64,000 nt of DNA from NCBI RefSeq assembly GCF_000143415.4, contig NW_003314346.1, positions 656,913-720,912 on the forward strand, in the 5' to 3' direction. Both the position numbers and the translations under genes were made by a program. The notes below the pieces were generated by a model. It worked only from the letters and a program-made list of their open reading frames with translations, ran no database searches and was not told the origin of the DNA. This DNA is from Selaginella moellendorffii (lineage: Eukaryota; Streptophyta; Lycopodiopsida; Selaginellales; Selaginellaceae). Below, one piece after another: positions 1-11,559 of the stretch. Positions within the stretch are counted from its first letter, which is position 1, and every line of letters starts with the position of its first letter.

Positions 1-2710
1 ACACATCACATAGAGTTACTACCAGGAACACGACCAATTAAGCAAACAGTTTATCGCATGAATCCAAACTTCGCTGATAAAGTCAAAATAGAACTCAACA
101 AACTACAAAATGCTGGATTCATTTACCCCATCAAGAATGCACAATGGTTGTCACCATTGGTTATCGTCCCGAAAAAGAACGGCAAATTGCGCATTGGTGT
201 CAATTACAAAAAGTTGAACGATGTGACGGAAAAAAACTCTTTTCCTATACCATTCTCAGACGAGATACTCGACGCAGTTGCAGGACATGAGATGTACTCG
301 TTCTTGGACGGATTTTCAGGATATAATCAAGTTCACATAGCGCCAGAAGATCAATACAAGACTGCCTTCATAAGTCCATGGGGCACATATGCATACTTTA
401 GAATGCCATTCAGATTAACAAATGCACCATTTACTTTTCAAAGGATAATTACCGACACATTTCAGGAATACTTGACTGATTTTATGCGCGTCTTCATGGA
501 TGACTTCAGCGTTTTTGGAGCAAAAGAAAAACACCTTGAACACTTAGAAAAGTGTTTCATTAAATGTCGACAAAACCAAGTTGCACTTAATCCAGAAAAG
601 TATATTTTCTTTGTCAAATCAGGAATACTCCTTGGCCATGTCGTTTGTAAAGATGGAATTCTCATTGACAAAGCAAAAATAGAGGTCATCATCAAAATGA
701 CTCCACCCATGGATTTAACAAGTTTGAGAAGATTTCTCGGAAAAATGGGTTACCATAGATGTTTTATTCAAGACTATGCAACAATTGCTAAACCACTCAC
801 CGAGTTACTTAAGAAATCTCAAGTTTACGCATGGACACAAGATTGCCAATTGGCCTTTGACACACTTAAGGATAAGCTTACAAAAGCCCCCATACTGGTT
901 CAACCAGATTGGATACAAGAATTCATTGTACAAGTAGATGCATCTGATTATGCACTTGGAGCTATACTTTGCCAGAGAAAAACGGATAATAGAGACCATC
1001 CCATATACTACGCAAGCCGCAGACTCTCCCCACCAGAGATGAACTATACAACCACGGAAAAAGAGGCATTAGGAATGGTCTATACACTCACCAAATTTCG
1101 ACATTACCTCCTTTCAAACAAAGTCAAGATCATGGTTGATCACCAAGCACTCTTACACTTACTCAACAAGACAATACTCACTAGAAGAATTGCGCAATGG
1201 TTTCTTCTACTTCAAGAATTCAACTTTGAGATTATTCACAAGCCAGGCAAACAACATACGCAAGCTGATCATCTTAGTTGACTTATCACGGGAGAACAAG
1301 TCACGAAATCCAGTGATGACTTACCTGATTCACACCTTTTTAAGGTCACAACTCAAGGAATGCTCCAGGATATTTACAAATTCTTGACAACAACCAAGAT
1401 CCCAAATCACTACTTCACAAACGATCAAAGGAAACAATTCGTCTTGAGGACACGATGATATTCAGTCGTGGGAGGCAAACTATATAAGCTTGGACATGAC
1501 AACATCTTGAGAAGATGCATAGAATCACAAGAAGAGATTAAGGATCTACTCAATGAAGCTCATATAGGAAGATCGGGAGGTCATTTTGCCGAAGAAATTA
1601 CGGCTAGGAAAGTGTTACAAGTTGGATTATGGTGGCCGACACTCTGGAAAGATGCCACTCAGCGTTGTCAAGAATGTGATATATGTCAAAGAACAAAGTT
1701 TCCACCGAGGAAACAAACTCAGGAACTCAATCCAACAACAGCATTGGAACCCTTCCAGCGTTGGGGACTTGATTTTTTTGGACCTATAGCAAAAAGTAGC
1801 AAAGGAAATCAATACATTTTGGTCACTACCGACTATATGACAAAATGGGCAGAAGCTCTCCTACTAAAGAAAGCCATAACGAAAAATACAGCCAAGTTTC
1901 TCTATGAAACAATTATAACACAATATGGATTACCGTGAGAAATTGTTACAGATCGAGGAACACATTTTCTGAATGAGACAATCGACATTCTCGTTAAAGA
2001 ATTTATCATCAACCATAAGAAGTCAACACCATATTACCCCCAGGGTAATGGACAAGCAGAATCAACAAACAAAACACTTAAAAACATACTCAAGAAAATA
2101 GTCAAGACAAACCTTAAGGATTGGGATGAAAGAATTTATGATGCTCTTTGGGCATACAGAACAACCTACAAAGTTTTAACAAATTCTACACCTTTCAAGC
2201 TTGCTTATGGCCTTGAAGCGTTAACACCACTAGAGTACACAGTACCATCCTTGAGAATGGCCATTGAACTTGAATTAATCAAGAAGAATCGATCAAGAAA
2301 AGACTCGCGATGCTTGAGAAACTCGATGAAGAAAGACTAAGTGCAATATGGACAATCGAAGCAATACAAGCTAGAAGAAAAGCTTATCACAATCGCAAAC
2401 AAGTCAAGAAAAACAAAGTGCATTACAAAGTAGGAGATCTTGTATTATGGTATCGTGGCAATGTGGATAAACTTGGAGGAAACTCGTTCATCAATGGGAA
2501 GGACCATTCAAGATTACAAGTATACAAATCCCAGGAACAGCAAAACTTGCAACTTTAGATGATGAAAAATTGCAAGTCGTTAATTTGAAAAAAATTGAAG
2601 ATTTACAAGCAACCACAAGTGCTTCACACTATGGTGGAATACCAGAAATTTCAAAAGAAAATGTTCAAAGAAATCAACGAAAACACATTCGAATGCATGC
2701 AAACACTTAG
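1..2710 (+). pseudogene. Ty3/gypsy retrotransposon pol remnant (RT, RNase H, integrase), 5' end outside window
   Basis: The reading frame is already open at base 1. Reverse transcriptase is followed by RNase H (DASDYALGAILCQ near 940-975) and integrase (zinc-binding region about 1560-1700, core about 1740-2230). The RT active site reads FMDD near 496-507. In-frame TGA codons occur at 1279-1281, 1456-1458 and 1936-1938; the first and third sit where arginine is usual, so CGA-to-TGA decay is likely. Two frame changes follow, one near 2285-2310 and one near 2460-2495, and the last frame ends at TAG 2708-2710. The piece cannot make a working polyprotein. The family call rests on RT/RNase H/IN order and motifs, which are clear. 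Confidence 0.9.
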
Positions 2711-3300
2711 AGAAAATTTGCCGCGAGATCAATGAGGGAACGGCTACCCACGATGCAGCGATGGAGCAGTGACTGCGGGACGCAGCACAAGGCAGTCGTG
2801 GGAGAGTGGAAAAGGGAGAAAAAGACAAGCTCAAGGATTCAAGCTTAGGAAAGTAAACTTGAAAGGTTCAAGGTTAGGACTGTATTCCTAACCTTGATGT
2901 GAGCAGTAGCGACTATAAAAGTAGGACTTAGAATGTTTTTAGACTTATCCCTAATACAAAATACATTGTAATACATCGTCATTTTGCCTATCTCTTTGGC
3001 TCTTCATAGCAATGGCAATGTCTTACTTACCTACTGCCTTCAAGGGATCAAAGGCATGGGTCTAGCACCTTCAAGCACTTGTTCACAGTCTCAACTTGGC
3101 TTGGCACAAGCAGGTAAGTGCATTCTTCTTGTAGTGTAGTTTTAGATTTAGGGACTAGATTAGATTTGAAACTCTTAGGAAGATCTCGTGTGGATGTTTT
3201 CCTCCCAGTTTAGAGATTCCATGAGTTTTCAGTACATTACAATTAGCAAAGGTAAATTACTCCATGACATAGGAGTGTTTAGTAATAGTTTAAGGTTTTG
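2711..3300 (+). other. Probable 3' non-coding end or LTR of the first gypsy element
   Basis: This stretch follows the integrase end. A purine run (about 2808-2826) could be a polypurine tract. Further on are a TATA-like CTATAAAAG (about 2913) and an A/T-rich candidate polyadenylation region near 2950-2975, as expected of an LTR. No second LTR lies in the window, so its limits cannot be set. Confidence 0.4.
2868..2897. repeat. Perfect 12-bp inverted repeat with 6-nt loop
   Basis: TCAAGGTTAGGA (2868-2879) and TCCTAACCTTGA (2886-2897) are exact reverse complements separated by CTGTAT. The hairpin lies just upstream of the TATA-like box in the presumed LTR and may be part of its promoter. Confidence 0.8.
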
Positions 3301-6300
3301 AGAAACTTCATGTATATCGATAAATATGAAAAGCCCCATTAAACAAGCATTTAGACTTGGATGTCTCCAACAATATGGGTTCCTTAGTTGCCCAAGAGGA
3401 AGAAAAAAATGCTATGCTTCTTGGTATTAAGATTTACGAGCCAGCTCTAGGGGGCTGTGTACCTAATGCTATCCTCTAGACCACAATCAAATCGGCCATA
3501 GAGAAGAGCCACACAATCCGCCAGAGTGGTCAAGGGCTAGTGGTGCCATTCCCGGGGGATCCAAACGCTAATGTTTCAAGGTCTCCCCTGAGAAATTCCT
3601 CTCTACTCTTTATATACTCAAAACCATAGCGGAATCCTGAACCATGGCAGGTGGGAAAGGGTGGAATGCCACAGTGAAAATTGACACGATGGCCAGAGAA
3701 TTCAAGCTCTCTATCTCATCCAGCCGCTTGGCCTGCTTGCAAAACGTGAACTAACTCGGCCAAGTCCTACTTAGTGATGGCAATTGCAAGCTCCCAGATG
3801 CAAACAATCCTCAAATGCAGCCGCAAGCCAACACTGCCATCACGCAGCCGGCATCACGACTGTCCAATGCTCGTTCGCGCCTATTTTCTTTCGACCCAAC
3901 ACAAGGTGGAACTTGACACCATGGACCAGAGTCACGTTTAAGCGCATCCTTGATCCAGCTCGATCCATCTCGCAAAAGTAAATGGATCCTGGCACTTTTA
4001 AAGAAGAATAAAAACGCAGGCAAAGATTGCAATCTTGAGGAGAGATTGGAAATCGTTCACAGTACATATAACCACAGGAATGGATGCTTGACGAAAAGGC
4101 GCTTTACATCTGTGTGAACTACTTGGAGAAGCCAGGGTGGCAAGACTATCCTTCCTCGCATTTTTGCAACAAGGGCCACGGGTGGGTGTTTGGCAGGATT
4201 GGCATCGCAGACAGGGATGCTCAGGAGAGGATGTTTCCTTCTCTACTTTCCTTCGTCCGTGTGGCATTGTGAGGAAGTTTTCTTTCACTCTTCTATTTTT
4301 CTTTACTGACAGTGGAAGTTTCATCAGGTTTTTTATTGCTTATGCCTGCCTTCTGAGCTGAGAGATTTGAAAAATAGGCGGTCCGTCGAATCAAGATTAC
4401 AGTCTAATCAAGGAAGAGCAGTCAGGGGAGAATCTCGAGATTCTCAACTTCCGGGCCGCATCTCCCTCGCCTCCGCTGCCTTTGCCGCTTGTGCATCCCA
4501 TGTTTGGAACCATTCTGGACATCGTAAGGCTTGGTCTTGCATGCCATGCACTACAGTTCCACTTGTTTATGACATGGTATTGGAGCCTTCAGGGCTACAG
4601 ATGAAACGATGGTCACTGGTGAGGATGAGGATGATGAGCCACCTGAGAGTGAGGGCTGAGTGTTGTGGTACTGTGCTGGATGTTGGTGTTCGCTCTTGGA
4701 GAGCAAGAGTGAGACAAGAGAGAGACTAGGGAGAGGTGTGTAAGAGAAGTGTGAACTCTAATACAACAAATCTACCAATAGATGGCCACGTCATTGGGGC
4801 AGCTGAGCTTTCATTTCAGTCTCCTTAGAAGTTAATGAAGAATTAACAAGCTATATCATCTTGCAGAGCTTATGCTGCAGCCATTACTACTATATCAACA
4901 ATGTAAAAGTCATAGCATACGAATAACCATAAATGGTCCTATCTCAAAGTGTTCTACCTAGTTACAAATATAGTATCTCTATGATGTCCACAAGCCTTTA
5001 CACCTAGTTCTCTTTAGCATCAAATAAATCTTGTAAACTCCCAGACTGGGGCGCAAATACCCATGAGCAAGTCTCAAACATCAATGACAAAGCATATTTT
5101 ACAAATGTCTGCACTGATGCTTGTTACTGTTGATACAAATACCCAGAAAGCATATGATTGAACATACCCCATCTAAGCAAATGCCGCAACAGTGAGCATA
5201 TTAGCTTTTTCCCCCGTGGCCTCCAATTAACGAAGTATCTTGATAATCTGGATAAGTAGGCCCAAGTTGTGCCGCACCATGAAAAGCTCAAGTCCTAACG
5301 CAAGCACAGTGCTCAGTAGATGCCCAAAGTAGGTAATTGCTGCAACAGAGTACAAACCTCTTTTATTCTTATCCTCGAAGCTTCTGACTGTCTCTAGGTG
5401 GAGAAATGTGGATGAGCAGGCTGGCATCACATGACTATGTGCCGCTTTAGCAAATACTGGTGATTTTTCCTACATTTGGTCCAAGTTACTCCAGGAGTGC
5501 ACTGAGCATCATCACACACCCCAACTGGCTGAAAACTACCATTTGCCAAAAGAAAGAGTGCATCAAGCACTAAGCCTCTCATCTTCCTCTCAATCAGGAG
5601 GCAAAAATCATGAAAGAGTAGATGAGAGATATCACTTGACTGTCTTGACAGTGGAAACAAGATCCCAGAGCCCAAGAGAAGAAGGAGGCCTCAAAAGTGA
5701 AAGACCTCAGCAGTTGCCCCAGAAAGGCATCTCCTAAAACCATACAGATTGTAGAGATTTGGCTCATAAGAGAAGCTCTAGGCCTCTACCAGAGTAACAC
5801 TGGGATGCCTTTAAGATGAACATGGAGCATCACTGGCTGACAAACGGGTGCTAGATCTTCTGCTCGCAGCAAATGCTTAAGAAAGCCATATGCTGTGGAC
5901 TGTGGAGCTCGTCTCACTCAAGTGCCAAAGCATCATAACACCTCATCTTTGTACATCCGCTGCCTCTTGCTGCCCCAAGCATTCTTTGCTGAAGTGTCCT
6001 CACAAACTGAGGTCGGGCTAATACATGCCTGCATTGGCAACAGCGGGAAAGAAGCTTCTTCGGTGGGAAAATGCCCTCTCAATGCCCAAATGATGCATAG
6101 AAGCCATAAAACACTTCTGCATGGGCATAGGAAGAAGGTGGAGGTACAGCATTCTGTCAAAGCCAAGTATGTGGCCTGTGGACTCCTCAGTCTATCGTCA
6201 AGAACAACCACAAGAAAATTGAAACAAGAACCTGAAATGGTGTTTGGAAGACATCTGGAACGTCTGAAAAACATTCCATATAAGCAGCCTGAACAACATG

Positions 6301-6600
6301 AGCCATATTCCACTTTCACTCCTTTCCAGCTGCCTCAGGTATACAAGTGCCAGCAAGCACCATGCCCAGGATCAAGAGGGCATGGATACCATGAATACCT
6401 GAAAGCTGAGAGATGTGTGCACACGCTAGGAGGAAAGACTTATATATGACTGTATATGAATGGTACATATACATGGAATTACTGCCATGTGAGCATAATT
6501 ACATCCACACCATCTCTACTATCTAACATCAAATGCCAGGTCCTCTACACTGCATTGTTGCCCATCGTAGCCATAAATCACTCCACTTTGTTTAAAGGCC
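3301..6600. other. No supportable gene
   Basis: Only short overlapping ORFs on both strands (the longest is 184 codons at 5895-6449) with no motif I recognise. About 6200-6260 shares a short stretch (AAACAAGAACCTGAA and a following GACATCTGGAACG) with about 24600-24655, so part of it probably belongs to the duplicated FAN1-linked material. The minus-strand frames at 5227-5675 could be exons of an unidentified gene, but I see no supporting structure. Confidence 0.3.
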
Positions 6601-6659
6601 TTCCGGTAATCGTCACCTCCAAAAACAGAGTTGAATGCCAAGTATCTGGAAGACAATAT

Positions 6660-7370
6660 GTACCATGAAGGTACTTACCACCTCCTAGGACGTTTCCTAG
6701 TTGGAGAACCCTCCGTTGCAAAGCAATACGAACACCTTCTCGGTCTGTTTTCTGCAATGATCAAGGTCTATTTTAATTAAGGTATAGATAGCCGTCCTCA
6801 GCTGGGTTTACAGTTTCAGCGTATCTGGTCAAAAGCCAGCTTTCGAAAAGGATTGCATTGGTGAAAGAGCTTACCTGCGTTTTTCTGCAGAAACGACGCA
6901 CCCACAGTACAGATTGTGTCTTGCTTTTCGCAAAGAAGAGCCAATTATGCCTGAAATTGGATTTTTTTATACAAATTAAGTACAGACCTGCTCATAGGCA
7001 AGGAAGTCCTCTCGAAAAGCAAATAATGGCATTTTTCTAGCACACCTATAGCTTGGATACTTGATTTGCAATATCCACGAGAAGAAAAACATGGGAATCC
7101 TGCTCAAAGAATAGCCTCTGAAAAAAATTAAATAAGCAGTGGAATATTTTAAGAGGGACCTATAATCGCTAAAGTAGAACTTCAACTGTTTCAGCTATTC
7201 GAATGCATGGACCGGTTTGCCAAGTATTTTCAAGCTTGTATAAGAACCAATGATCACTTGCTACTTACAAATGCAGAGAAATCAATGCATCTCGACTTCC
7301 TGTGATAAGCTGAATCCTTTTAAAAACTTAGAGTGATCTGCAGGTAGGAACAGAAATAAGACAAAGAATG
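6660..7370 (-). pseudogene. FAN1-like nuclease gene fragment (copy C), middle exons only
   Basis: The minus strand matches the better-preserved copy at 26.7-29.3 kb base by base in long patches. The exon encoding KYPSYRCAR and REDFLAYEQV (about 6990-7060) and the block before the RRW motif (about 6680-6730) are recognisable. The UBZ and HIRAN parts and the nuclease domain are absent. Frames are broken by many small changes, including loss of the NGEQ-type stretch near 7100. The fragment is followed by an F-box/kelch 3' end at 7541, the same order as at 25.0-25.1 kb, so it is a remnant of the same tandem unit. Confidence 0.7.
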
Positions 7371-7540
7371 TAATTAGCATTTCCTTCAAATTAGAATGAC
7401 ATAAATATTAAGCTCCAGGAACTTAGACGTTGAAGGATCTGGGTCTGAAATACACGTTTTGTAATTTGAGACAAAAAACCTTTCACAAGCATTTGCTACA
7501 AACATGACATCCTTGTATAGTAGTAGCTGATACATTTACA

Positions 7541-7900
7541 TCAAGCTCGAAGAACGTCAACGTCGAAGGTTCTGAAAATGAAGTGATTGTCCTTGAAAGG
7601 CACCCTAAGCTCGTAAACTGCCACCACCTTGGCTTCCAGGCTGCCATCGCTAGGAACTTGGATCACTATCACAACTTTGCAATTCTTTGAGACTCCCCAG
7701 ATATTATTCTGGCAGCTCACAATGCTGAAGAAAAACATGTCTTGGCCAGAAGAAGCGTTAGTCAGCTGGAGCACCTCCCATGAGTTATTGCCACATTCAT
7801 ATCTCCACAATGATCTGGCCATGTCAGCCTCATAGATCCGGTTGGAGTGCACTGCTGCTGTGGCTCCGCAGGGTCTGGCATCGCTCCTTCTCACACCCAT
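7541..7900 (-). pseudogene. F-box/kelch protein, C-terminal fragment
   Basis: About 100 codons align with the C-terminal third of the intact F-box/kelch gene at 22706-23707: the VHSNRIYEAD stretch, the GNNSWEVLQLTNASS kelch strand, SCQNNIWGV and the closing VDVLRA. The F-box and the first kelch repeats are missing; on the upstream side the sequence changes abruptly to the kinase-like fragment. No start codon is supported. It is a truncated, presumably untranslated gene copy. Confidence 0.8.
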
Positions 7901-7909
7901 TCAGGCTCA

Positions 7910-8600
7910 TGATCAGCACATGGCGGTGCAGGGTGCTGTTGTTTGTGCGGCCGTGAAACAGGAGATGCTCGGGCTGCAGCGGTATTACCAACAATTTGGC
8001 GCAGCCCAACGCCTAGATCGCAGTTTGGTGGTCCTGAATGAGAAATGCGTCCCATCGAGCGTGTAAATCCTGGGGCAACGGTGGAAATTATCCATCCCAG
8101 TAAGCTAGTTTATCTTGTCGGGGCGGTGAGAAGTTTGCGGTCAAGTATGTTCAACAGTACGGGTATGCACAAAGCGTGGGCCGATGCCGGCTACACATCC
8201 CAGAACCATGGGTGAACCTCAAGAAGTGCCGGGTGGCTGGCTGGAGGTGGACCTGGATAGTAAGAAAGGCTGGGAGCTTCTTTATGGCCTCAGGGATGTG
8301 GAAACACTCTGGGGTCAGGTGGTGGCGTGTTTGAAGGCTGCTCACGGGTTGAAAGTCGAGACAAGCAGGCTACATATGGCGTGCATAGCGACAATGTGTG
8401 ACAACAATGTTAGGTTCATTGACTTTGACTGGGCCATGAAGGAGGGATCACTGTATCCAACCTTTATGACAACGATGGAGGTAATTTGAACTAACAGGCC
8501 TATGATATAAACATGATTTGTTTCTTGCAGGATATGGAACTGAAGAACGTGGTTTTTGTTGACAGCAATAACAGAAGAGTACTAGGCCTAAATCACTCTG
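7910..8600 (+). pseudogene. Degenerate protein-kinase-like fragment
   Basis: Two frames together resemble a plant and fungal kinase-like family: PSKLVYLVGA (about 8098), FAVKYVQQYGYA in another frame (about 8137-8172), then from 8184 PGGWLEVDL, GWELLYGLRD, the AH helix and NNVRFIDFDWA with YPTFM (about 8404-8468). The FDW stretch is the expected DFG-like metal-binding segment. The HGD-type catalytic loop should lie just before CDNNV and is not recognisable. A GT-AG intron is likely at 8480-8530 (ends TTCTTGCAG). At least one frame change near 8175 breaks it. The family assignment comes from motif memory and is moderate. Confidence 0.5.
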
Positions 8601-8706
8601 GAAAGAAGATAAGCAAGAGATGATAAGGAGAAGAGAGCGCTTCATGCACAGACTGCTAGTCAAATTTCAGCCACTTCTTAGTCAACACGCACTAGTGCAA
8701 GAGCTT

Positions 8707-10197
8707 TTAGAAGTGGTATCTTTTTGAACTCTTGGCGCCGTACGAATTTCTCGGCTTCACGCCAGGCTTCCATGCACAAATCCCAAACGCCAGGGCTTCC
8801 TTCCATGCCAGTAACAACCAGTGCCCATCCCTGTACAAGCTAAACTTCTCGCCTCTCCAGATCAGCTTGGCTGTCTCGATAACTTGGTCGCTCAGAGGCA
8901 GCTGCTCGAATCCAGCTTTCTTTGCCGTCGAATCCCAGTAGTAGTATGGCCCCGGCCGTTCCACTCGATCCACACCTTCACAGGCCACCACATTCATGAT
9001 GCTTCTCTCCACAAACTTTCTTGCGAAGGCAAGCTCTTGCGGATGATCCTTAAGAACCTCTCCAAAACCGTTTAGAATGTTGGCATAGTACGCAAGTGTC
9101 GCCTCAAAGCGCTGGACGAAGAACGGGGACGAGACGTTGGGGTCGGCGTTTGGCAGAGACTGGATCAACAATGCCGGCTGGAGCTTCAGCATACGATCGA
9201 AGAACACCTTCCTTGGATTGTTTGCTGCGGTGGAGTCGTCCCTCAAGAATCGCAGTCTCCTGTTTGTGTTGATGACCACAAACTCGTTCAAGCTGTTGCA
9301 CTGCGGCTGTGCGAGCTCCCAAGAGTCTGTAGTGATGTAGTTAAACTCAAACGGAATCCCACACGATTCTGCGAACTCGAGTAAATGCTGCCCAATCTGT
9401 GCACCATCTATCATCCCAGACGAGTCGATTCCTGTCATCCTCAGCAGTGGAGTTCCCTCGGGTCGCTGAGATAACGCTCGGATAAGCCACGGCCACTGGC
9501 TGCCATACAGTATCCCGTAGTCCACAATATGAATCCGCTTCGCTCCCTTGCACGCCTCGAGAATTATGTGATTCGAGATCACCTCGGTGGCGCTGAACCA
9601 CGGGAGGTTCATGCACAAAAGCCCCAAGTAGCGCTTCTGAGAAACCTCTCTGGACAGAGCCGAGTAGAGCTGTGAACCACACCCTTTAAGCCTTGCTACC
9701 AGTGCGTTGACGAAGAACAATGCGGTCCTTTCTAAGTGGCTGTTTTCGGATGTCACTGAGTTCTTGATCAATCCGATGAGATTGTAAACTTGTGCCGAGT
9801 TCCTGGCTGCTACTGCTCTTGCGCACTCGTTGAGCAAGCTAAATACTTCCTGGTCGACCTGTTCTTGATCACTGTCCGGAGACTGGACGCAACCTCTTAT
9901 GATGGAATTCAAGTCGTCCATGTAAGCCTGGTATCTGTTCTGCTGCGGGGTTGCAACCTCCTGCTCGTCACTATCACTATCCCCGTCTAAAAGCATCTTG
10001 GAAAGGTAAGTCAGCGCAGGATCGTCCAGCTGCAAAACAGGAGCCTCAACTGGAAGTGGTTCAATTCTTACTTGGTGTTGCAAAAGGGCCTTCTGCAGCA
10101 GCGGGATCAAGCTGCCCGTTGTCATTTGCGACCTGTAGCCCTCTTTTTCCATCATGACCTCCGAAGTAAAAAATCCTCCAGGCCGGAAAGAATTCAT
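8707..10197 (-). CDS. GRAS-family transcriptional regulator, SCL/LISCL type
   Basis: A 496-residue intronless ORF. GRAS proteins act in the nucleus as transcriptional co-regulators. The N-terminal 115 residues are acidic and divergent. The GRAS domain fills the rest: leucine-rich region I with LLNECARAVAARN (about 120-133), a VHIID-type core RIHIVDYGILYGSQWP (221-236), then LSQRPEGTPLLRMTGID (242-258), which is typical of the SCL14/SCL9-like branch, the PFYRE/RVER region (ERSIMNVVACEG, RVERP) and the SAW end HWLLLAWKEALAFGICAWKPG. Length fits the family. I took the first ATG at 10197; MMEKEG at residues 16-17 is an alternative. The ATG lies inside a 38-bp repeat that also creates two uORFs. 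No frame damage is seen. Confidence 0.92.
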   Translation of the reverse strand: MNSFRPGGFFTSEVMMEKEGYRSQMTTGSLIPLLQKALLQHQVRIEPLPVEAPVLQLDDPALTYLSKMLLDGDSDSDEQEVATPQQNRYQAYMDDLNSIIRGCVQSPDSDQEQVDQEVFSLLNECARAVAARNSAQVYNLIGLIKNSVTSENSHLERTALFFVNALVARLKGCGSQLYSALSREVSQKRYLGLLCMNLPWFSATEVISNHIILEACKGAKRIHIVDYGILYGSQWPWLIRALSQRPEGTPLLRMTGIDSSGMIDGAQIGQHLLEFAESCGIPFEFNYITTDSWELAQPQCNSLNEFVVINTNRRLRFLRDDSTAANNPRKVFFDRMLKLQPALLIQSLPNADPNVSSPFFVQRFEATLAYYANILNGFGEVLKDHPQELAFARKFVERSIMNVVACEGVDRVERPGPYYYWDSTAKKAGFEQLPLSDQVIETAKLIWRGEKFSLYRDGHWLLLAWKEALAFGICAWKPGVKPRNSYGAKSSKRYHF

Positions 10198-10288
10198 ATA
10201 CGAGTCAAAAACCCTCCAGGCCGGAAAGAATTCATATACGAGTCAAAAACCCTCCAGGCCGGAAAGAATTCATATACAAGTCAAAAAA
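10175..10288. repeat. Three tandem copies of a 38-bp unit at the GRAS start codon
   Basis: Units begin at 10175, 10213 and 10251 with CCTCCAGGCCGGAAAGAATT. They are nearly identical; copy three has CAAG for CGAG near its end. On the minus strand every unit carries an ATG followed by the same first eight codons. Confidence 0.95.
10194..10273 (-). promoter_or_regulatory. Two tandem 13-codon uORFs abutting the GRAS start
   Basis: uORF1 runs 10273-10232 and uORF2 10235-10194. Both read MNSFRPGGFLTRI and stop. Each stop overlaps the next start as ATGA: TGA 10234-10232 with ATG 10235-10233, and TGA 10196-10194 with the main ATG 10197-10195. They follow directly from the 38-bp repeat. If the transcript includes this leader, GRAS translation would depend on reinitiation or leaky scanning; that is inference. 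Confidence 0.7.
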
Positions 10289-10432
10289 GTGTTCTGATTT
10301 ACCCCAGAAATGTGATCTCAATTGATCACATTCCCCGAATTTCAGAGAAAGATCGTATCAAAAAAGTCAATAGAAGGATCAGTGACTGCATGTTTTCACA
10401 TAAAAACGTGACGTGTTCTTGCCACATCTTCC

Positions 10433-11554
10433 TCACCTGGATACATGTCCATCAAGCTCGTTCAGAACCTCGACGCGGAAGGCTAATGGATAGATGCTGG
10501 AAGGCAAGCTGAGCCTGTAAACCGCCACCACCTTGGCTTCCAAGCCGCCATCATTGGGAACTTGGATCACTTTCACGGCCTTGCGATTCTCCATGACCGC
10601 CCAGATGTTCTTCTGGCAGCTCACTGCGCGGAACAAAAACTTGTCACCGCTGGAAGAAGCATTCGTCTCCGTGACCGCCCAGATGATCTTCTGCCGGAAC
10701 AAAAACTTGTCACCGCTGGAAGAAGCTAGATAGAAGAAGGGTTTGTCATCTGGATGGAAGAAGCGTCCGTCAGCTGGAGCGTCTCCCACGACTTCTTGCC
10801 ATTGCCGTATCTCAACAACAATGATCCCGCCTTGTCGGACTTGTACATCTGGTTGGAGTGCACAAAGCAGCGGCGCCGCTCCTGCCATCCAGGGAGGTCC
10901 GCCACCTCCCACGAAAGATCTCGAGCCGAGAAAACAAACGTCGGGCCACCACAGCGCGCGGTCACAACCATCTTGCTGTTATCGACGACGAGGGCGTCGT
11001 GAAATCTGTTTTCCAGCGATGGCGGAGGGGGGAGAGGATCCCATCGATCCTCCACCGTCCGGTTCCTCCCCCATCCCGTTGCCACCCACGACGTAGAGCC
11101 GACCCTCCATAGCTGCGGACACATAGCACCTTCGACGATGCAGCATTGGCGCCGCGACGCTCCATCGACTCGTGCGTGCATCGAAGACGCTCACCGATTT
11201 CTTGCGGCCCCATCTCCCAAGAAGATAGAGCTTGCTGCCAACGGCCCTGCACTCGAATCATCTCCTGGCGTTGAGCATGAAGCCCTGCGAAGGAGGAGGA
11301 GGTAATATCATCCATGCGCTATTGGGATTGAACGCAATGATCGAAAGCTCTTCCCTGAGCAACACCGATGCGACAAGCCATTCCTCGTCCAAGCCCTGGG
11401 CGGAGCGATTATCGTAGAACTTCGCGCTGGAGACGAGATTCCTCCACGCTTGGCTCACCTGGCACATCTGCCCGTGGGATGAGAGCGACACTCGCAGGAG
11501 GCACTGGTAAGCAGCATCATTGTCCAAGCAGGGGATGAGCGCCGCCGTCGCCAT
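10433..11554 (-). pseudogene. F-box/kelch protein gene, broken copy
   Basis: It starts with an F-box like that of the intact paralogue (AAYQCLLRVSLSSHGQM, VSSAKFYDNRSAQGLDEEW). A TGA ends the first frame at 11258-11260, and the same frame then continues with KLYLLG, SVSVFDARTSRWSVAAPML and MEGRLYVVGGN to about 11000. A frame change leads to DRWDPLPPPP through KKSWETLQLTDASS (about 11060-10750), and another to SCQKNIWAV and VIQVPNDGGLEAKVVAVY. Near 10629-10726 a 32-bp piece is duplicated with period 66, repeating ASSSGDKFLFR. One stop, two frame changes and one duplication make a functional product unlikely. Confidence 0.85.
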
Positions 11555-11559
11555 AGCCG

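Noticed and set aside
3505-3600. tRNA-like words (AGAGTGGTCAAGGG)
   Set aside because: I could not pair the acceptor, anticodon and T arms, so no tRNA is claimed.
5895-6449. 184-codon ORF
   Set aside because: No motif, a long frame on the opposite strand, and partial overlap with FAN1-linked duplicated sequence.
10175-10288. Possible CRISPR-like repeat
   Set aside because: Units are contiguous without spacers in a plant nuclear sequence; it is a simple tandem triplication.
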